Numbered from the stretch's first letter, positions 9,497-18,849 are shown. The stretch: DNA of 42,988 nt from Alcaligenaceae bacterium 429 (GCA_004791645.1 SRSN01000003.1:1-42988), one strand, 5' to 3'. The notes: generated by a model from the sequence alone, not told the origin. Made by a program: numbers and translations.

Positions 9497-9646
9497 AGGG
9501 AATGAAGATTACTAGCGCGAGTAATAAGCGGCGGGCCTGTCTTGTTAAGAGAGCCCCTGCCGTCGTGAAGAGATGAATGTGCTATTTGAGCAAACTATGC
9601 CGACAAACTGAACTACTTTGCAAAAATAACGGCCTTTGCTTTAGCT

Positions 9647-10570
9647 TTATGAGCGCGTCTGCTTACGTGTAAAAATCTCATCTCTGTGATAGGCCAAATA
9701 TTTTTTCTGCTCTTCCCGAAGCCCCCCGATAGATCCTTCAGGGTCTATCCCCCATGCTTTCAACATCGCTCGCCCCAGAGCCCCACTTAAAATGACACCA
9801 TCATCAGAAAAAGAGATATAGCCTTTATCAAATAACAGATCTACATGCGGCGCTAAAAGAAAACCGTTATATCCATCAAGACGTTCCTTGTTAGAACAAA
9901 ATCTCCACGGTTTGATATGACTTGCAATAAGAAAACGACCATCTGTAATGCCTGTCAATCTACATGCCTTTTCAACATCTTCAAGACGCGTTCTAAACGT
10001 ACCCTGCCCCCTTCTTGATTTCACTAACTGCTCTTTTTCTGTTTCAGCGATATTCAAATCCCAAAGCAAGGCCTCTTGCTGCTTTTCTTCGGCTTCTATG
10101 ATTTCTTCTTCATCCACAGAAGAGCCTGCGAGCCCCACTAAAAACAAACCTAATTTATTTGAAATAGAGGCCAGATAGCAGCTTTGTATTCCATCACCAT
10201 TAACTGCACGAATCGGAGAGTGCTTTGATGGCAGCAAAGGAGCAATAGTGGGCAAGTGCTCCTTAGGTCGTATCGGTTTTAGTAATCGCTCCCATTCGAT
10301 ACGTACACGCCAGCCATCTTGATCCCATGCATTACCCGCTGCACCAAACTCTCCAGGCTTAGCCGCATCCTCACATCCGCTTATCGCACGACCTATAGCT
10401 TTAATTTGACCATCGGCATAAGAGAACACCACATCAGCAGGTTGTACCAGGCATAAATTCTCATAGGTTTGACTGCGAGCACCATTCTTTTTTCTTTTAG
10501 GGCTCCAGATATAACCACCTTCAAATTCCTGCTTGAAAGTTTGCTTATGATTTACCCACCAGAAGGCCAT
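9647..10570 (-). CDS. HNH endonuclease (HNH_2 type) with N-terminal PUA/EVE-like domain, probable restriction enzyme
   Basis: A 307-residue protein. The C-terminal part is an HNH nuclease of the HNH_2 type: CRLTG (203-207), SHIKPW (217-222) with the first His of the motif, NGFLLAPHVDLLFD (235-248) with the Asn and second His, then the usual GYISFSDDGVIL. The first 150 residues (AFWWVNHKQTFKQEFEGGY, QPADVVFSYADGQIKAIG, GWRVRIEWERL) resemble the PUA/EVE-like readers of modified bases found in type IV restriction enzymes. That part is my inference. No methylase gene is adjacent, which fits a modification-dependent enzyme. Codon use looks more A/T-rich than the neighbours, a hint of horizontal gain. 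Confidence 0.75.
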   Translation of the reverse strand: MAFWWVNHKQTFKQEFEGGYIWSPKRKKNGARSQTYENLCLVQPADVVFSYADGQIKAIGRAISGCEDAAKPGEFGAAGNAWDQDGWRVRIEWERLLKPIRPKEHLPTIAPLLPSKHSPIRAVNGDGIQSCYLASISNKLGLFLVGLAGSSVDEEEIIEAEEKQQEALLWDLNIAETEKEQLVKSRRGQGTFRTRLEDVEKACRLTGITDGRFLIASHIKPWRFCSNKERLDGYNGFLLAPHVDLLFDKGYISFSDDGVILSGALGRAMLKAWGIDPEGSIGGLREEQKKYLAYHRDEIFTRKQTRS

Positions 10571-10882
10571 TCCTACCCCGAATACAAGATTTATCCTACG
10601 TAATATTACCAGTTAAATCTTATAGACCTGTTTTTGATAAACACCTCAAACCATTCATAAAATGCCCCCTCACAACACATCTCAACCACTCATTCACAGC
10701 AACTCACAAGCCGCACATAGCTTCGCCACCTTGAAGTTGTCAGGTGTTAACTTTGGCTACACCATTGCCCGGGGTACACTACCTATACAATGTTGTGTTT
10801 GGGTAGTTAGGTGGGTAGCCTAAAACACAAAAAACCAAACCCACCCCTTGTAAGCTGCATAAATAAAGGGAATGCTTTAACA
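10571..10882. other. Non-coding gap between the HNH gene and exonuclease III
   Basis: About 310 bases without a convincing gene. A weak plus-strand promoter may lie at TTTGGC (10752-10757) and TACACT (10775-10780), 17 bases apart. The predicted leader could form a 7-bp stem, GGTGGGT (10810-10816) with ACCCACC (10839-10845). An AAAGGGA motif precedes the exonuclease ATG at a rather long distance. I see no RNA gene or coding remnant. Confidence 0.35.
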
Positions 10883-11674
10883 ATGAAAATTGCCACGTGG
10901 AATGTGAACTCTCTGCGCGTACGTTTGCCGCAAGTATTGGACTGGTTAGAGCAAAATCCTATTGATGTGCTGTGCCTACAAGAACTCAAATTGGCGCAAG
11001 ATAAATTCCCTATTGAGGAACTGCGTGAAGCAGGCTGGGATGCGCAATGGGCTGGGCAGCCTACGTATAACGGCGTGGCGCTCATTACCAAGTTGGAAGG
11101 CCAAGATATACAACGCAACCTGCCTACGTATGAAGACCCACAACAACGTGCTATTGCAGCCACCTTTGACACAACCGCAGGCCCTGTACGTGTCATCAAC
11201 CTGTACTGCCCTAATGGCCAAGCTATTGGCAGCGACAAATTCGCTTATAAGCTGGAATGGTTTCAAGCGTTGACTACATGGTTGAAAACCGAGCTAGAGC
11301 GCTACCCTAACTTAGTTGTGGTTGGTGATTACAACATTGCCCCTGCTGATGAAGACGTGCATGATCCCGCCCGCTGGGAAGGTGAAGTACATGTTTCCGA
11401 GCCAGAACGCGCCGCCTTCCAAACACTGCTAGATTTGGGTTTACACGACTCGTTCCGGCTTTTCCCCCAAGAGGAGAAAAGCTTTAGCTGGTGGGACTAC
11501 CGACGCATGGCCTACCGCCGTAATGCGGGGCTACGTATTGATCATATTTTGGTTTCTGATGCCTTAAAGCCTGCTACCGTTGCTTGCACTATAGATAGAC
11601 AACCGCGCGGCAATGAGCAGCCTTCTGACCACACTCCCGTGATTGTGGAGCTGGATTTCGACAAACTGGCCTAA
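10883..11674 (+). CDS. xth: Exodeoxyribonuclease III (AP endonuclease family)
   Basis: A 263-residue member of the exonuclease III family, which cuts DNA 5' of abasic sites and removes blocked 3' ends in base excision repair. Catalytic blocks are complete: MKIATWNVNSLR (Asn), LCLQELK (metal-binding Glu), YNGVALITK, VINLYCPNG, VVGDYNIAP (Asp/Asn), RNAGLRIDHILVS, and SDHTPVIVEL (Asp-His). I start it at the ATG at 10883 because the family begins MKIATWNVN. An in-frame GTG at 10811 would add 24 residues of no family likeness. It points the same way as gmk, 76 bases downstream. Confidence 0.94.
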   Translation: MKIATWNVNSLRVRLPQVLDWLEQNPIDVLCLQELKLAQDKFPIEELREAGWDAQWAGQPTYNGVALITKLEGQDIQRNLPTYEDPQQRAIAATFDTTAGPVRVINLYCPNGQAIGSDKFAYKLEWFQALTTWLKTELERYPNLVVVGDYNIAPADEDVHDPARWEGEVHVSEPERAAFQTLLDLGLHDSFRLFPQEEKSFSWWDYRRMAYRRNAGLRIDHILVSDALKPATVACTIDRQPRGNEQPSDHTPVIVELDFDKLA

Positions 11675-11750
11675 GTAGCCTGCAATATTTTGCCTCGTTA
11701 CAGCGCTTTTTTGTTATGCTTTCAACCCGCTGATTAGCTATTAGATCATC

Positions 11751-12392
11751 ATGAGCACACAACATCCCGGCAATATTTTCATTGTCGCCGCGCCTAGCGG
11801 TGCAGGCAAATCCAGCCTGATCAACGCTTTGCTGACACAAGAACCCGATATCCAACTTTCCATCTCTTGCACTACGCGCGCTCCGCGCCCGGGTGAGCAA
11901 GATGGTGAGCACTACCGATTTGTGTCTGTTGAGGATTTCCAGACATTGCGCGCAGACGATCAGTTGCTGGAATGGGCTGAAGTGCATGGCAATTTTTATG
12001 GCACACCAGTACAACCCATTCACGAAGCCCTAGAGGCAGGTCGCGATGTGTTGTTGGAAATTGATTGGCAAGGGGCACGTCAAGTGCGTCGCTTCTTCCC
12101 TGAAGCCATTGGCATCTTTATCCTTCCCCCTTCTATTGAAGCTTTGGAAAGTCGTCTAAACCAGCGTGGCCAAGACTCCGCTCAGGTAATTGCTCGCCGC
12201 CTGCTAGCTGCTGGCAGCGAAATGTCGCATATTTCCGAGTTTCAATATGTTATTATTAATCAAGAATTTAACTTTGCACTTGCAGAGCTTGCCGCTGTAG
12301 TAAAAGCCAGCCGCTTAAGCTTGCCAAAACAAGCGCATAGGCACGCCGAGTTGTTTAGCCAACTGGGCATTCGCACTGAATTCAATTCCTAA
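11751..12392 (+). CDS. gmk: Guanylate kinase
   Basis: This 213-residue enzyme phosphorylates GMP to GDP with ATP. The P-loop is [10 protein letters not shown] (residues 13-22), followed by the GMP-binding block [22 protein letters not shown] and the [15 protein letters not shown] block, both typical. The pair gmk-rpoZ followed by the ppGpp enzyme is a conserved proteobacterial operon. Joint placement makes sense because Gmk supplies the guanine nucleotides from which ppGpp is made. ppGpp is known to inhibit some bacterial Gmk enzymes, but not those of every lineage. The stop is 24 bases before rpoZ. Confidence 0.97.
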   Translation: MSTQHPGNIFIVAAPSGAGKSSLINALLTQEPDIQLSISCTTRAPRPGEQDGEHYRFVSVEDFQTLRADDQLLEWAEVHGNFYGTPVQPIHEALEAGRDVLLEIDWQGARQVRRFFPEAIGIFILPPSIEALESRLNQRGQDSAQVIARRLLAAGSEMSHISEFQYVIINQEFNFALAELAAVVKASRLSLPKQAHRHAELFSQLGIRTEFNS

Positions 12393-12416
12393 ATTTTAGT
12401 CATACAGGTTCTATTT

Positions 12417-12620
12417 ATGGCACGTATTACTGTTGAAGATTGTCTGGATAAAATCCCCAATCGTTTTAACCTGACTCTGGCTGCTGCTTACCGCGCACGT
12501 GAACTGGCCCAAGGCCACGAAGCTCGCGTAGACAGCCGTAACAAGCCTACCGTTACTGCGCTGCGTGAAGTTGCTGCCGGTACAACTGGCGTAGAAATGT
12601 TGCGTAAAGTACCCACCTGA
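12417..12620 (+). CDS. rpoZ: DNA-directed RNA polymerase omega subunit
   Basis: The 67-residue protein has the family's usual short length and start, [19 protein letters not shown], followed by [20 protein letters not shown]. Omega binds the beta-prime subunit and helps assembly of RNA polymerase. In E. coli it also forms part of one ppGpp-binding site, which fits its place between gmk and the ppGpp synthase/hydrolase. Gaps to both neighbours are under 30 bases. Confidence 0.97.
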   Translation: MARITVEDCLDKIPNRFNLTLAAAYRARELAQGHEARVDSRNKPTVTALREVAAGTTGVEMLRKVPT

Positions 12621-12647
12621 TAAGCAATGATCTAGCGAGGAAGTTTT

Positions 12648-14921
12648 ATGGCATTTACAGGTTTACGTGGCGCTTCATCCGGCCTGTTGGCCGTGCTTAA
12701 AAAAGGCTCCCGTCTTGGGCGCAGGAATAAAGATGTAGTTACGGTTCCTACGCTAAAACCTGCTAAAGCTCCCATCGCTTCACTCGCTCCGCTGAACAAG
12801 ATCATCAGCACCTACCTTGACCCCAAGGACGTAGAACGTGTACGTGAAGCCTATAAACTGGCTGACAACGCTCACTTGGGGCAATTTCGCACTAGCGGCG
12901 AACCCTACATCACTCACCCTATAGCAGTTACTGAAATTTGCGCTGGCTGGAAGCTAGATGCCGATTCACTAATGGCTGCTTTGCTGCATGACGTCATTGA
13001 AGACCAAGATGTCACTAAGCAAGAATTAGCGGAAAAATTCGGCACTGACGTTGCTGAAATCGTGGATGGGGTTTCCAAGCTAGAGCGTTTGCAATTCCAG
13101 ACCAAAAGCCAGCAACAAGCCGAAAGCTTCAGAAAAATGCTTTTGGCTATGTCCAAAGATGTTCGGGTCATCCTGATCAAACTGGCCGACCGTCTGCACA
13201 ACATGCGCACACTGGATGCTGTTAGCCCAGAAAAACGTCGCCGTGTTGCTCAAGAAACCTTAGAGATTTATGCTCCCATTGCTCATCGCTTGGGGCTAAA
13301 TGCCTTGTTTCGCGAGCTGCAAGACCGCTGCTTTAAAGCTATACACCCAAACCGCTACCAAGTGCTCCATAAGGCTTTGTTGGCTGCTCGTGGCAACAGA
13401 CGAGAGGTGCTAAGCAAAATCACAGAGGCCGTCACGGTTGCCTTACCTGCTGCCGGCATAGAAGCCGAGGTAAGTGGCCGCGAAAAATCGCTGTACAGCA
13501 TTTTCTGTAAGATGCAGGAACAGAAAAAGTCCTTTTCTGATGTGCTGGATATTTACGGTTTTCGTATAGTTGTGAACACCTTGCCTGAGTGTTATTTAGC
13601 ACTTGGCACCCTTCACCAGTTGTACCGCCCTATTCCTGGTAAGTTCAAAGACTATATTGCCATTCCTAAGATCAATGGCTACCAATCTCTGCACACCACC
13701 TTGATTGGCCCTTATGGAACCCCTATAGAGTTCCAGTTCCGCACCCATGAAATGGATCACGTAGCGGAAGAAGGCGTGGCTTCGCACTGGTTGTATAAAG
13801 ACGAAAACGTCACACTGAACGATCTACAAAAACGCACCCACCACTGGTTGCAGTCTTTGTTAGACATTCAAAGCCAAACTGGAGATTCCAGTGAGTTTCT
13901 GGATCACGTTAAGGTGGATCTGTTCCCCGACGCGGTCTATGTATATACCCCTCGCGGCAAAATTATCTCGTTGCCACGTGGTGCTACACCTATTGATTTT
14001 GCATACAGCATCCATACCGACATCGGTAACCAAGCTGTGGCCGCCAAAATCAACGGCGAGTTTGTTGCGCTACGCACCGAGATGAAGAGTGGTGACTCGG
14101 TTGAGATTGTCACCTCACCTGCCGCTAGACCTAGCATCCAATGGCTAAACTACGTACGCACCGGTCGCGCCCGTTCTGAGATTCGCCATTACTTGCGCAC
14201 CGTAAAATACGAAGAGTCTGTTGCCTTCGGCAAGCGTCTGCTGAAACAAGCGTTTGAAAGCATTCACATTCCTTACCCTGACGACGATCACCCTGAATGG
14301 GAAAAACTGGCCAAGAGCTCTGGCGCAGCTTCGCGTGAAGAAATTTTGGCAGATATTGGCTTAGGTAAACGTTTGGCAGCCGTAGTGGCTCGCCGATTTG
14401 CGCCTGAACATGCGATTCTGGCCACGACTGCCGCGCAAGTGGATGACTACACCTCTAGTGGCGCTGCACCCATTGTGATTCATGGCAACGAAGGTCAAGC
14501 AGTACAGCTGGCTCCATGTTGCGGCCCGCTTCCTGGCGATGCCATTATTGGCGGTATTCGTATGGGTCACGGCCTAGTCGTACACATGGCGGAATGTCAG
14601 GTTGCACAACGTCAGCAAATAAAAGAGCCTGAGCGCTGGATTCCAGTGGTATGGGATACCAATACAGCACGCCACTTGAACACCAAGTTAGACGTTACTG
14701 TACTGAATGAGCGTGGCGTATTGGGCCGACTAGCCGCCACCATTAACGATGCAGACTCTAACATTCTGCACCTAACCATGCCTGACGAAGGTGCAGCCAC
14801 AAACCTGCTACACCTTACCGTACAGGTAGATAGCCGTACTCACTTAGCCAGAGTGATTCGCGCTATACGCCAGATTCCGCAAGTACAGAAAATCGTACGC
14901 GTGAAAGGCGCAAACTCGTAA
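12648..14921 (+). CDS. spoT: Bifunctional (p)ppGpp synthase/hydrolase (SpoT/Rel type)
   Basis: A 757-residue stringent-response enzyme. Domain order: HD hydrolase (about residues 75-190, with YITHPIAV, ALLHDVIEDQ and ILIKLADRLHNMRTL, all metal and catalytic residues present), synthetase (about 275-390, with DIYGFRIVV and KDYIAIPKINGYQSLHTT), TGS (about 425-485, DLFPDAVYVYTPRGKI), a helical/CC segment with APCCGPLPGD, and a C-terminal ACT domain (from about 680, LDVTVLNERGVLGRLAATI). The intact HD motif marks the bifunctional type rather than RelA. A good Shine-Dalgarno (GAGGAAG) precedes the ATG. A strong terminator closes the gmk-rpoZ-spoT operon. Confidence 0.97.
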   Translation: MAFTGLRGASSGLLAVLKKGSRLGRRNKDVVTVPTLKPAKAPIASLAPLNKIISTYLDPKDVERVREAYKLADNAHLGQFRTSGEPYITHPIAVTEICAGWKLDADSLMAALLHDVIEDQDVTKQELAEKFGTDVAEIVDGVSKLERLQFQTKSQQQAESFRKMLLAMSKDVRVILIKLADRLHNMRTLDAVSPEKRRRVAQETLEIYAPIAHRLGLNALFRELQDRCFKAIHPNRYQVLHKALLAARGNRREVLSKITEAVTVALPAAGIEAEVSGREKSLYSIFCKMQEQKKSFSDVLDIYGFRIVVNTLPECYLALGTLHQLYRPIPGKFKDYIAIPKINGYQSLHTTLIGPYGTPIEFQFRTHEMDHVAEEGVASHWLYKDENVTLNDLQKRTHHWLQSLLDIQSQTGDSSEFLDHVKVDLFPDAVYVYTPRGKIISLPRGATPIDFAYSIHTDIGNQAVAAKINGEFVALRTEMKSGDSVEIVTSPAARPSIQWLNYVRTGRARSEIRHYLRTVKYEESVAFGKRLLKQAFESIHIPYPDDDHPEWEKLAKSSGAASREEILADIGLGKRLAAVVARRFAPEHAILATTAAQVDDYTSSGAAPIVIHGNEGQAVQLAPCCGPLPGDAIIGGIRMGHGLVVHMAECQVAQRQQIKEPERWIPVVWDTNTARHLNTKLDVTVLNERGVLGRLAATINDADSNILHLTMPDEGAATNLLHLTVQVDSRTHLARVIRAIRQIPQVQKIVRVKGANS

Positions 14922-14932
14922 TTGCATTCATC

Positions 14933-14960
14933 ACCGCCTTGTATTCTACAAGGCGGTTTT
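14933..14960 (+). terminator. Intrinsic terminator after spoT
   Basis: ACCGCCTTGTA (14933-14943) pairs perfectly with TACAAGGCGGT (14947-14957) around a 3-base loop and is followed by T residues. It starts 12 bases after the spoT stop and sits between two convergent operons. There is no T run on the minus side, so it acts mainly on spoT. Confidence 0.9.
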
Positions 14961-14965
14961 CATTT

Positions 14966-15307
14966 CTACCCTACTACCGCAGTACAAGCAGCATACGCTA
15001 GCACACCCATGATGGTACCGGCGGCAATGCTGTTCCTAAACAGTTTTCGGCCTAACCATACCCCCAGCAATCCGCACAAGCCCGGCAGCAAGCTACGTAT
15101 AGGTGCGTCGGGGGCTACTTCAGCAATGAGCGATACTGTTAATAGCGACACAATCGCCGCAGGACCTATTGCTGCAAGCATTTGATGCAATACCCTACGC
15201 CCTTGTCCTGAACGCCTCTGACCATGCAACCGTAGTGGCACGTAACGTATTAATAGCGTACCCAAGCCACCCAACACTGCCACAAGAATAAAATCAGTTG
15301 TGCTCAT
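14966..15307 (-). CDS. azlD: Branched-chain amino acid exporter small subunit, AzlD family
   Basis: A 113-residue membrane protein with about four hydrophobic segments and the AzlD pattern FILVAVLGGLGTLLIRYVPL near the start. With AzlC it forms a two-subunit exporter (BrnFE-like) of branched-chain amino acids or methionine. I choose the ATG at 15307 (MSTTDFILVA) because a GGAG motif lies just upstream. The longer ATG at 15334 would add nine residues with no family match. The chosen start overlaps the end of azlC by 14 bases, so translation is probably coupled. Confidence 0.88.
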   Translation of the reverse strand: MSTTDFILVAVLGGLGTLLIRYVPLRLHGQRRSGQGRRVLHQMLAAIGPAAIVSLLTVSLIAEVAPDAPIRSLLPGLCGLLGVWLGRKLFRNSIAAGTIMGVLAYAACTAVVG

Positions 15308-15989
15308 GTTTAGCTCCAACCAAGACGGCCACACATCCGGTGAACATACCTACAATGATGGCCATATACACAGGCACCACAAGTAAACTTAGCCCGGCCC
15401 CAAGCGCGGCCGCCCACAACACCGGGCGAGGTACTGCATCGGCAATTTCTAGCAGCAACGTAAAGAACAAAGCCGGCAAAACAAAACCCAAACTTTTATC
15501 CAACACTTCCCAACGTCCTAGCCAATCTGCACCAAACAATGCACCAATGGCTGTACCGCCCACCCATGACAAGTAGGCTCCCAACTGTAAACCTAAATAC
15601 CAATCTTCTTTATCGCTATCTGGCTGTTTAGCCAACCGCCCCACTGCTGTAGCAAATACCTCATCCGTTAGGCCTGCTCCCCACAACAGCGTAGGACGTT
15701 TAGGCTGACAAGGCTGGGCGGCATTCAATAGCGCAGGCCCATAAAATAAGTGCCGTAAGTTCATCAGCCATACCACTGCCACCACGGTAAGAAACCACGC
15801 TTGCTGCGAAATTAAACTTACCAGTACGAATTGGCTAGCTCCGGCATAAACCAGTACCGAAAACATGATGGCGGCCCATGCTGGTACATCTGCAGCCACA
15901 GCCGCCAAACCAAACGAGATCGCAACAGGCACATAGCCAACCGCTATGGATAGGCTATCTTTCAAACCTCTACATAACGCTTTACTCAT
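15294..15989 (-). CDS. azlC: Branched-chain amino acid exporter large subunit, AzlC family
   Basis: A 231-residue inner-membrane protein. The AzlC hallmarks are IAVGYVPVAISFGLAA near the start, VYAGASQFVLVSL, and NLRHLFYGPALL about a third in. The predicted six or so helices fit the family. Its start overlaps the stop of the upstream M23 peptidase gene (ATGA at 15986-15989), and its end overlaps azlD, so the three genes are one tightly coupled unit. Substrate is inferred from the family only. Confidence 0.92.
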   Translation of the reverse strand: MSKALCRGLKDSLSIAVGYVPVAISFGLAAVAADVPAWAAIMFSVLVYAGASQFVLVSLISQQAWFLTVVAVVWLMNLRHLFYGPALLNAAQPCQPKRPTLLWGAGLTDEVFATAVGRLAKQPDSDKEDWYLGLQLGAYLSWVGGTAIGALFGADWLGRWEVLDKSLGFVLPALFFTLLLEIADAVPRPVLWAAALGAGLSLLVVPVYMAIIVGMFTGCVAVLVGAKHEHN

Positions 15990-16822
15990 GGCTTGGCAAT
16001 AAAGATCTGAGGATCTACGCGCGCATTATTTAAACTAACGTTCCAATGCAAGTGCGGGCCAGTAGCACGGCCAGTCGCCCCTACCTTGGCAAAAGACGAA
16101 CCACGAGCGACTTCATCACCAGGTTGCACCATAATTTCGGACAGGTGGCAGTACATGGTAATCAAACCTTGTCCATGGTCTAGGAACACCGTCCTGCCAT
16201 TAAAAAAGTAATCACCCACTAGTATCACTTTGCCATTAGCAGGTGCACGCACTAGCGTGCCACTGGCTGCAGCGATATCCAAACCAGAGTGTGGGTTGCG
16301 CTCTTCGCCATTAAAGAATCTACGTAAACCAAAAGGACTGCTGAACCGCCCTTGTACTGGTAAGTCGAAAATCACGTTACTAGGGTAACGATCATTAAAC
16401 TGCTGATACGCATCTATCTGTTCGTTATATTCACGCTCGTAACGAGCTAACTGCTCGACGCTAGGGTTCACATGCGAATTATTTTTCAGCTTAATATGCT
16501 GTTCGCGGTACTGCTTATGACCCACGTTGAAACCCAAGCTTTGCCCCTGATCCGTTACCACCTCATGCGGGCCTTGTGAGGTTTTAAGATCCAACCCCAC
16601 GATTGCAATCCATTGCTCGTTACTATCACGAACCACCAATACAGGTTTGCCTTCATAACTAGCCTTAGGCGCTGCCTCCTGATTACCCAGCGCCAATACT
16701 GCCACCCCACCTGGTACAGCATTATGCAACTGTCGCTGTATATAGCCTGTCTCTTGCGCCATCGCTGCACCAGCCCAGAATGCGCAGCCCACCATCATCA
16801 GTTTTACGTATTTTTTTATCAT
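15986..16822 (-). CDS. Secreted M23 family metallopeptidase
   Basis: A 278-residue periplasmic protein with signal peptide (MIKKYVKLMMVGCAFWAG, cleavage near AMAQ). The N-terminal half is a beta-rich region of the type seen in LasA-like M23 peptidases. The C-terminal LytM domain keeps all zinc ligands: HSGLDIA (His, Asp) and HLHWNV (His), plus MYCHLSE. It should therefore be an active peptidoglycan cross-link endopeptidase, unlike the degenerate NlpD protein in this window. It is first in an operon with azlCD. The promoter must lie close to, or inside, the ppiD terminator region. Confidence 0.9.
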   Translation of the reverse strand: MIKKYVKLMMVGCAFWAGAAMAQETGYIQRQLHNAVPGGVAVLALGNQEAAPKASYEGKPVLVVRDSNEQWIAIVGLDLKTSQGPHEVVTDQGQSLGFNVGHKQYREQHIKLKNNSHVNPSVEQLARYEREYNEQIDAYQQFNDRYPSNVIFDLPVQGRFSSPFGLRRFFNGEERNPHSGLDIAAASGTLVRAPANGKVILVGDYFFNGRTVFLDHGQGLITMYCHLSEIMVQPGDEVARGSSFAKVGATGRATGPHLHWNVSLNNARVDPQIFIAKP

Positions 16823-16833
16823 TGCGTCACATA

Positions 16834-16867
16834 TTAAAAAGCCCCACCTAACTGCTCAGATGGGGCT
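16834..16867 (-). terminator. Intrinsic terminator after ppiD
   Basis: On the minus strand AGCCCCATCT (16867-16858) pairs with AGGTGGGGCT (16849-16840) in a 10-bp stem with one G-T pair and an 8-base loop, followed by TTTTTAA. It ends 12 bases before the ATG of the downstream M23 gene, so it insulates the two and leaves little room for an independent promoter outside the stem. Confidence 0.88.
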
Positions 16868-16887
16868 ATTTACATCATAGATGAAAA

Positions 16888-18849
16888 TTACTGCTCTTCT
16901 TCGTCACTGCTTTGCAAAGCCTCTTGCACTGCAGGCTGTTCCGCCACTTTCAACTCAGTGCGTAGAGCCGTCATTGCAGCTTGCTCTTCAGCATTAGCTA
17001 GCAATGCACGCATTTGCTGCTGCATGAAGTCTTTCAGCGCTGGGTCCAGATCAGCAACGCTTTCACCTGTTACTTTGATCACACTGTAACCGGTATCTGT
17101 ATTGACGCCAGCGTAGCCAGGCAGTGTCGTGATATCGGCAGACATCGCTGCGTTCACAACCACTTCAGGCAAACCAGCGTTATTCAGGCGGTTAATGGAG
17201 CGCTCCCAACCGAATGTAGCATCAGCCACTTCTTGGCCTACTTTCAGGCTAGCCAATGCTTTTTCGCCAGCGTCTTTCACTTGCTGACGAGCTTTCTCTA
17301 CAGCCAAACGTTCAACGATGGCATCTTTCACCTGAGCCAATGCTGGCACAGAAGACTCGTGAATTTCTTCAGCACGAACTGCCACGATATTGTCAGCAGC
17401 TACTTCAATCACACCAGCGTTTTGGCGCTGTGACAACGATTGCGGGCTAAACAAAGCACGACGCACGCGAGGATCATTCAACAACTCAGCATCCGCCGAG
17501 TTCTGAGCGGAACCTTCGCCAATAATGACGGCATCCAACAAACCTTCGCGAGATACACCCTTAGCCTGACGAATAGTCAGACCCAACGCATCTGCAGTGG
17601 CTTGCAAGGACTCTGGACTTTCATACACCAAGCTTGTCAGCTGTGTTGCCATATCAGCAAATCGTTGTGCTGCCAGTTGCTGGCGGATTTCCTGATCAAG
17701 CTGCGTTGCCAGTTCTTCTAAAGGCTGCACCGCCTCTTCTTCGTAGGCATTAGCTTTAAAGATGTGGTAACCGTCTACACTTTGTACGGCTGGCGATACA
17801 TCACCAGTACGCAAAGCAAAAATTGCGGTTTCCATCTCTGGCAATGCACCACGGCTAATCCAGCTTAAGTTACCGCCGTTACGCGCTGTACCTTTATCGT
17901 CGGAGTTCTGCTGTGCCAAAGCAGCAAAGTCTGCTCCGTCTTGTTTAGCTTCTGCAGCGATTTTCTCAGCACGCTCACGTGCAGCATTGCGCTCTTCTTC
18001 TGAGGCATCCGATTTCACGGCAATCAAGATATGGCTCAGGTTGATACGCTCTGCACGGCCAAAACGAGATTTGTTCTGGTCGTAATAGTTCTGCACATCT
18101 TCAGCAGAAGGCGCTGGTACGCTTTTGCGTGCTGCTTCTTCATCCAGAACCAAGTACGACACATCTACATACTGAGGCAAACGCAATGCATCTTGGTTTT
18201 TCTCGTACCATGCTTGTACTTCTTCATCAGTAATAGACTCTGGCTTCACATAGTCAGCGACTTCGAAATTCAGCAGCTCAACTTTGCGAGTTGTAGTCAG
18301 GGCTTTATCTACCAGGTTTGCAACAGATGCAGGCAGCTCAGCTGTTTGAGCGACAGGACCCAATACGCGGCCCAAAGTCAGATCGGCACGCTGAGACTGC
18401 TCAAACGCACGCAGGGAAATGCCAGATGTGCTTAACAATGTGTTGTAGCGCTCAGGCGAGAACACACCATTTACTTGGAAGTCAGGAATAGCAGCAATAG
18501 CTTGGCGCAGAACACCATCCGATACACTCAATCCTTCTTTGGTGGCGATTTCTACCAAGACATTACGGTTCACCATAGCGTCTAACAACTTGCGACGCGC
18601 TTCAGGTGAGTCCACCGCAGCTAAGTCAAAGGCACTGCCTTGCTCTTGCTGCATGTTTTGTAGCTGTACACGACGAGCTTGATCAAACTCTTCAACAGTA
18701 AGCGCTGTATCCCCAATTTTCACCAATTCGGTGTCATTAGAGGTATAGCTGCTGTAACCACTCACCCCGATCAGCACAAAAGAAGGCAGAACCAGGATCA
18801 GCAAAACCACCTGCATCAAACGTTGATGCGTTCGGAAAAAATTGAACAT
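16888..18849 (-). CDS. ppiD: Periplasmic folding chaperone / peptidyl-prolyl isomerase PpiD
   Basis: A 653-residue protein anchored by one N-terminal helix (VVLLILVLPSFVLIGVSGY, residues 14-32) with the rest in the periplasm. A SurA_N-type chaperone region follows (about 35-190, with VDSPEARRKLLDAMVNRNVL). A parvulin domain sits at about residues 265-375 (LSHILIAV, DFAALAQQNSDD, NGGNLSWISRGALPEME). The C-terminal third is a second chaperone-like region. It helps newly exported outer-membrane proteins fold at the Sec exit. Shine-Dalgarno AGGTG precedes the ATG. It is transcribed alone and ends at a strong terminator. Confidence 0.94.
   Translation of the reverse strand: MFNFFRTHQRLMQVVLLILVLPSFVLIGVSGYSSYTSNDTELVKIGDTALTVEEFDQARRVQLQNMQQEQGSAFDLAAVDSPEARRKLLDAMVNRNVLVEIATKEGLSVSDGVLRQAIAAIPDFQVNGVFSPERYNTLLSTSGISLRAFEQSQRADLTLGRVLGPVAQTAELPASVANLVDKALTTTRKVELLNFEVADYVKPESITDEEVQAWYEKNQDALRLPQYVDVSYLVLDEEAARKSVPAPSAEDVQNYYDQNKSRFGRAERINLSHILIAVKSDASEEERNAARERAEKIAAEAKQDGADFAALAQQNSDDKGTARNGGNLSWISRGALPEMETAIFALRTGDVSPAVQSVDGYHIFKANAYEEEAVQPLEELATQLDQEIRQQLAAQRFADMATQLTSLVYESPESLQATADALGLTIRQAKGVSREGLLDAVIIGEGSAQNSADAELLNDPRVRRALFSPQSLSQRQNAGVIEVAADNIVAVRAEEIHESSVPALAQVKDAIVERLAVEKARQQVKDAGEKALASLKVGQEVADATFGWERSINRLNNAGLPEVVVNAAMSADITTLPGYAGVNTDTGYSVIKVTGESVADLDPALKDFMQQQMRALLANAEEQAAMTALRTELKVAEQPAVQEALQSSDEEEQ

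Noticed and set aside
10807-11238. A 143-codon minus-strand frame opposite exonuclease III
   Set aside because: The exonuclease has all catalytic blocks on the plus strand; the other frame is Cys- and Ser-rich noise.
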